From UBA724 sp964229545 (GTDB lineage Bacteria; Bacteroidota; Bacteroidia; Flavobacteriales; Flavobacteriaceae): a stretch of 17,484 bases of DNA. Below the pieces are notes generated by a model, which searched no databases, was not told the DNA's origin, and saw nothing but the letters and a program-made list of their open reading frames with translations. A program made the position numbers and the translations under genes. The stretch spans positions 1 to 17,484 of the forward strand of contig CAXRDP010000022.1 of assembly GCA_964229545.1 (NCBI GenBank), in the 5' to 3' direction. The number at the start of each line of letters is the position of its first letter. Positions within the stretch are counted from its first letter, which is position 1. Of the stretch, positions 16,080-17,484 are shown piece by piece.

Positions 16080-16529
16080 CATCAAACTATTGATCATGTA
16101 TTGAGAGCTACTTGGCAAGCAGTAGCCAAAATGTATCATGAAGAAGCTTTAAAATATGGGGCTACTATGGCCACCGGGCTGGCATTATTAAGTATAGACA
16201 CCGAAGAAGGGGTTCCTTCCACCTCACTGGGTCCGCGCATGGGTATGGAAGCTACCAGCCTATCAAGAACCCTAAAAACCATGGAAGACAAAGGCTTGAT
16301 ACGCCGTGAACCCAACCCTGAAGACGGACGTGGTGTATTGATCAAACTTACCAAGGAAGGGTTGGAAAAAAGAACACTCTCTAGGTCATTGGTAAAGAAA
16401 TTTAATAAAACGATTGAGGATTCTATCAGCCAAAGTGAGCTAAATGCCTTTCACAAAGTCACCGATGTGATTATGAACAAATTGGAAGATAAAAGCATCT
16501 TCAATGTCAAAGAAGTAAACATTTCATGA
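16074..16529 (+). CDS. MarR-family transcriptional regulator (likely fatty-acid degradation regulator)
   Basis: Winged helix-turn-helix regulator of 151 residues, expected to bind DNA as a dimer. Residues about 48-75 hold the helix-turn-helix (STSLGPRMGMEATSLSRTLK), followed by a wing with the family motif EDGRGVLIKLT (83-93). Flanking helices at both ends form the dimerisation part. Start ATG 16074 gives a sequence opening QTIDHVLRATW, as I recall for flavobacterial relatives; an earlier ATG at 16070 is out of frame. Its stop overlaps the start of the FadN-like gene by four bases (ATGA), and an acyl-CoA ligase lies upstream. I infer that it senses fatty acids or acyl-CoA and controls this block, probably including itself. 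The ligand and targets are unproven. Confidence 0.9.
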   Translation: MQHQTIDHVLRATWQAVAKMYHEEALKYGATMATGLALLSIDTEEGVPSTSLGPRMGMEATSLSRTLKTMEDKGLIRREPNPEDGRGVLIKLTKEGLEKRTLSRSLVKKFNKTIEDSISQSELNAFHKVTDVIMNKLEDKSIFNVKEVNIS

Positions 16530-17484
16530 AAAATAGAAAAATTAACAAAGTGGCCGTTATAGGTTCTGGAATCATGGGCTCCGGAATTGCTTGTCATTTT
16601 GCCAATATTGGGGTTGAAGTATTGTTGTTGGACATAGTGCCTTCATCTTTGACTGAGACGGAGTCCAATAAAGGACAGACCCTCAAGGACACTGCCGTTC
16701 GAAACAGAATAGTCAATGAAAACCTCACAAAATCCATCAAAAGCAATCCCGCGCCACTCTATCACTCCAAATTTGCCAATCGAATTACCACGGGCAACCT
16801 TGAAGACGATTTGGTTCGCATAGCAGAAGTCGACTGGATTATTGAGGTCGTGGTAGAGCGCCTAGACATCAAGCAGCAAATTTTTGAACGCATTGAGAGC
16901 CACAGAAAGCCAGGAACGCTGATCACTTCAAACACCTCGGGCATCCCTATCGCGCTTATGAATGAAGGGCGATCCGAAGATTTTCAAAAGCATTTTGCCG
17001 TAACACACTTTTTTAATCCGCCCCGCTACCTAAAACTGTTTGAAGTTGTTCCCGGACCCAACTGCGATCAAGAAGTTACAGACTTTTTGATGGACTATGG
17101 CTCACGGTTTTTGGGCAAACAATCGGTTTTGGCCAAAGACACACCTGCTTTTATTGGTAATCGCATTGGTATCTTTTGTATCCAAAGCCTGTTTCATCAA
17201 GTCAAAGACATGGGGCTTACCATAGAAGAAATTGACAAACTCACAGGACCTGTGATAGGACGGCCCAAGTCCGCTACCTTTCGTACTGTAGATGTAGTTG
17301 GTTTGGACACCCTCGTACACGTTGCCAACGGCTTGCACGAACACTGTGCAAAGGACGAACGCCGCGAGGTGTTCAAACTGCCAGATTTTATAGCCACCAT
17401 GATGGAGAAGCAATGGTTGGGCTCTAAAAGCGGACAGGGATTTTATAAAAAATCAAAAAACAGCGATGGCAGTTCTGAAATCCT
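16526..17484 (+). CDS. fadN: FadN-like 3-hydroxyacyl-CoA dehydrogenase (3' end cut off by window)
   Basis: Beta-oxidation enzyme oxidising 3-hydroxyacyl-CoA with NAD+. About 319 N-terminal residues are visible. Seen: Rossmann motif GSGIMGSGIA (13-22), VDWIIEVVVE, SNTSGIPI, and the catalytic pair H161 and E173 in THFFNPPRYLKLFEV, twelve residues apart as in known dehydrogenases. Then comes the second-domain start KDTPAFIGNRIG and the strongly FadN-like IGRPKSATFRTVDVVGLDT. Bacillus FadN is about 790 residues with a C-terminal enoyl-CoA hydratase-like part, so more than half of this gene probably lies beyond the window. The ATG at 16526 overlaps the MarR stop, implying a coupled operon. Thiolase and acyl-CoA dehydrogenase genes would be expected next, outside the view. 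Confidence 0.93.
   Translation, partial: MKNRKINKVAVIGSGIMGSGIACHFANIGVEVLLLDIVPSSLTETESNKGQTLKDTAVRNRIVNENLTKSIKSNPAPLYHSKFANRITTGNLEDDLVRIAEVDWIIEVVVERLDIKQQIFERIESHRKPGTLITSNTSGIPIALMNEGRSEDFQKHFAVTHFFNPPRYLKLFEVVPGPNCDQEVTDFLMDYGSRFLGKQSVLAKDTPAFIGNRIGIFCIQSLFHQVKDMGLTIEEIDKLTGPVIGRPKSATFRTVDVVGLDTLVHVANGLHEHCAKDERREVFKLPDFIATMMEKQWLGSKSGQGFYKKSKNSDGSSEI

Noticed and set aside
1..17484. Mobile element, CRISPR array, defence or toxin system
   Set aside because: No transposase, integrase, regularly spaced repeats, tRNA-linked attachment site or toxin-like small gene pair was seen; all genes are typical core functions.

Overview
The window looks like core chromosome from a flavobacterium or close relative (phylum Bacteroidota). 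Evidence: AT-leaning sequence, starts without Shine-Dalgarno sites, several TAnnTTTG (Bacteroidota -7 type) boxes just upstream of genes, a Bacteroidota-type GlmU-like protein, a DUF4199 membrane protein and a zinc-independent L31. There are thirteen genes. The first (mtaB) and last (fadN-like) run off the window ends. I see no tRNA, rRNA, CRISPR array, insertion sequence, phage or plasmid gene, and no gap between genes exceeds about 100 bases.

Layout: bases 1-902 hold the 5' two thirds of mtaB (tRNA methylthiotransferase, minus strand), divergent from an orphan peptide-type ABC solute-binding lipoprotein (to 2568). That gene abuts tail to tail, with no spacer, a GlmU-like left-handed beta-helix protein (2569-3735, minus), followed by rpmE2 (3810-4061, minus) with a strong intrinsic terminator between them. 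From 4140 onward everything is on the plus strand: a DUF4199 membrane protein and a polyprenyl-phosphate-type family 2 glycosyltransferase; a tightly overlapping trio of phosphohexomutase, MsbA-like ABC exporter and RsmB-like RNA methyltransferase (5679-10452); stand-alone purL (10544-14188); and a fatty-acid block of long-chain acyl-CoA ligase, MarR regulator and FadN-like 3-hydroxyacyl-CoA dehydrogenase (14248 to the end).

Functionally the window combines translation (MtaB, L31, RsmB-like), sugar and envelope precursors (GlmU-like, phosphohexomutase, glycosyltransferase, ABC exporter), purine synthesis (PurL) and beta-oxidation. The most interesting regulatory signal is a pair of ATGCRTGCAW near-palindromes exactly 30 bp apart, flanking the predicted -7 box of the marR-fadN operon. 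They suggest an autoregulated fatty-acid-degradation switch in which the mRNA may be leaderless. No wholly new system is evident; the findings are mainly regulatory and architectural.
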